NCBI GenBank assembly: GCA_965267245.1
Contig: OZ253939.1
Span: 4,898,001-4,962,000 of the forward strand
Source: JANSWY01 sp965267245
GTDB taxonomy: Bacteria > Bacteroidota > Bacteroidia > Cytophagales > Cyclobacteriaceae
Length of the DNA: 64,000 nt
Direction of reading: 5' to 3'
Shown: piece by piece, positions 63,301 to 64,000 of the stretch
Numbering within the stretch: the first letter of the stretch is position 1
Layout: each line of letters begins with the position of its first letter
The notes under the pieces: generated by a model
What the model saw: the letters and a program-made list of their open reading frames with translations, nothing else
Databases searched by the model: none
What the model was told of the DNA's origin: nothing
Program-made: the position numbers and the translations under genes

Positions 63301-63455
63301 GTCAGTCTAGATTTAGTGATCCTGAATTCGGTGCGACTGATACTGATAACCTTGGTAGATCTGTAAACAGCGCTAACTCACGTAACCTGGTTAACGGATA
63401 CGGACAAGGATTCCCTACTAGATCGCTTGGTTTCAACCTAAATATCGAATTTTAA
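60327..63455 (+). CDS. SusC/RagA-family TonB-linked outer-membrane transporter
   Basis: A 1042-residue TonB-dependent transporter. Signal peptide (residues 1-21, ending SAWAQ); carboxypeptidase-like domain (24-100, GLPGVNVILKGTTTGTTTDI, then DGNYRLSVP); plug domain with SEVVVTAFGIER and the SusC/RagA signature LKGANAAALYGSQAANGALI, then VTTKRG; and a large barrel ending in NLNIEF, with a terminal Phe. SusC/SusD pairs import sugars or peptides in a lidded complex. The partner SusD starts 10 nt downstream. The substrate cannot be told from these genes. Codon use has a slightly higher share of C-ending codons than nearby genes, possibly due to high expression. Confidence 0.95.
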   Translation: MKKILLLSFMLLLTFCFSAWAQERTVSGKVADQASEGLPGVNVILKGTTTGTTTDIDGNYRLSVPSDGGTLVFSFIGLKTQEVEIGARSVIDVTMSEDVETLSEVVVTAFGIERAANEVTYQTEKLDSESLMQAQQQNAGAGLAGKVAGLQINVNNNGVNPSTQIQLRGFRSITRQNQALVVIDGAIANIGAFNNLNPSDIESVNLLKGANAAALYGSQAANGALIVTTKRGKVGQAFTVGINSSYTLEEVSFLPDFQTEHGIGWDGHYNAIENTNWGPRFDGVSRLVGPDFPDDYPVADQVIPYAPIADNLRDFFETGSTLQNTVYASGGDESGSFYLSYGNVNTEGIYLGDTYKRNTFRVNANKKIGKLSFGVSSTFFEDDTDVVHDDIGDQDREMNWFILNTPANIPLKDYKDWDNPLSYGYADNYYNAFYQNPYWALGTNRDTDQTRRLVANINGEYAITEAINLGARIGMNSHAGQGQEWRDAQEYDEELQPFHSAVSSYLVDSEFQRLDLNGQVLATGTFNLSSELTLKPIVGAAFISNSWQASATTVNNLSIPGFYDVSNGTGAPVAEKDNTDYRNFGVFADVTLGFREYLFLNLTGRQDYTSTLALDDNGYFYPSASVSFILSEAVPAITSNPVLSFAKVTVSNSTVYNDLGVYQLNEVWQQQPRFPLGTVNGFRQTRIAVDENIQKEKLSTIEAGLNVGFLNDRFSLDAAYYSTTTTDLITRTTPSITSGASSFDTNIGKMVTTGIEATISGQVLKVGDFTWDANVNFTHYKSVVKEIAPGLDEIVLDNYGTYGTFAIVGEAFPQLKAQSYVRDPNGRVVVDPATGNPIVGDLEAHGKGTPDYILGLNTTFGFKGVRLSATADYRTGHVFYSQGNDAMEFTGRSQESVSANRQDFIWPNSVIETGEGTYVENTIPVSGGVMGFWQNTYNEIKENYVRDATTFKLREVSLSYTLPSSIISSIGFIKKLTVGAIGRNLWIKFPSGQSRFSDPEFGATDTDNLGRSVNSANSRNLVNGYGQGFPTRSLGFNLNIEF

Positions 63456-63465
63456 TAATTGAATC

Positions 63466-64000
63466 ATGAAGAAAATATTCATATATATACTGCTAGTCAC
63501 AACGCTAGTTAGTTGTGATGACTGGTTGGACGTAAATACAGATCCTAACAACCCAACTGAGGTTTCACCGGATTTGATGCTTCCTGCAGCACTAGATTAT
63601 ACTTCAAGATGGTTACTTGCAGACAGGTATGTTAACCACTTAGGAAACATGATGATGTACAACTGGAGTGAAACTGCTGGTTTCTCCTGGTACAATGATG
63701 AATTCCTTTACCTGGTAAATTCTACTTTCTATGATCAAATCTTTGACGATGCGTATGAGTTCGCGTTGAATGGCTATCAGAACTTAGAAAACCTGGATCC
63801 TGAAGTATATGGTGCCTATGTCGGCATTGGAAAAATTATGCAATCATATACATTTCAGATCCTAACAGATTTTTACGGACCGATTCCTTACTTTGATGCA
63901 CTTCAAAGAGGGGCGAACGTAACTCCTGAATATGATGCACCGGAATTGATTTATGCTGATTTACTTTCTGAGTTGACTGCTGCTATTACTTTATTAAATG
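63466..64000 (+). CDS. SusD/RagB-family lipoprotein (3' end outside window)
   Basis: An open frame from the ATG at 63466 to the window edge (178 codons seen). The lipoprotein signal IYILLVTTLVSC places the lipidated cysteine at residue 17. The mature start, DDWLDVNTDPNNPTEVSPDL, with LMLPAALDYTSRW, is characteristic of SusD-like_2 proteins, and IGKIMQSYTFQILTDFYGPI, then PYFDALQRG, is the helical TPR-like region. It binds substrate and closes over SusC. Confidence 0.93.
   Translation, partial: MKKIFIYILLVTTLVSCDDWLDVNTDPNNPTEVSPDLMLPAALDYTSRWLLADRYVNHLGNMMMYNWSETAGFSWYNDEFLYLVNSTFYDQIFDDAYEFALNGYQNLENLDPEVYGAYVGIGKIMQSYTFQILTDFYGPIPYFDALQRGANVTPEYDAPELIYADLLSELTAAITLLN

Overview
The window is chromosomal DNA from a low-GC member of the Bacteroidota, most likely a marine-type Cytophagales. 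The reasons are Bacteroidota promoters (TTTG, then about 19 nt, then TAnnTTTG), a type IX secretion system (T9SS) type B sorting domain next to a PorP/SprF protein, a PorE-like OmpA protein, a SusC/SusD pair, and zinc-free forms of ribosomal proteins S14 and L36. The phylum is well supported; the order is inference. I see no phage, insertion sequence, CRISPR array, rRNA or tRNA gene.

1-14.8 kb: the 3' end of fusA, rpsJ, then the continuous S10-spc-alpha ribosomal protein cluster (rplC to rplQ) with secY, infA and rpoA. The cluster is cut into transcription units by a terminator plus a new promoter between rpsJ and rplC, and by a second promoter before rpsH. It ends at a strong terminator after rplQ. 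rpmD and rpmJ are small genes included here.

14.8-24 kb: carA-eno, an FtsB/DivIC-like division protein, a small beta-barrel protein, an Ldh-family dehydrogenase and a Ppx/GppA phosphatase (both minus strand), then a propionyl-CoA carboxylase-type subunit, an M42 peptidase and a BtuF-like protein without a signal peptide.

24-36.3 kb: an 11.3-kb gene for a 3779-residue secreted protein with about 25 Calx-beta domains, cadherin-like domains and a T9SS type B sorting domain, followed 6 nt later by its probable partner, a PorP/SprF protein. The gene has a 1.3-kb near-identical internal duplication and a 13-unit tandem array with an exact 342-nt period. This is the most unusual locus in the window.

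36.3-58 kb: housekeeping and envelope genes: aroA, a 52-residue membrane ORF, aroB, proline dehydrogenase, lysS, LptD, an N-acetylmuramoyl-L-alanine amidase, an MlaD-like protein, a methylcrotonyl-CoA carboxylase-type beta subunit, SirB1-like, thioredoxin-like, a phosphopantetheinyl transferase, WD40, DivIVA-domain, folB, IscA-like, DUF1232, a Rossmann oxidoreductase, dtd, a DinB/YfiT-like protein, lepA and folD. 58-64 kb: the PorE-like OmpA protein, a SusC-type transporter and the start of its SusD lipoprotein.

Two patterns cross the window. All seven convergent gene junctions are overlapping or at most 6 nt apart, with no intrinsic terminator. Several apparent TTG starts fall on promoter -7 boxes or transcription start sites, so the true starts lie downstream.
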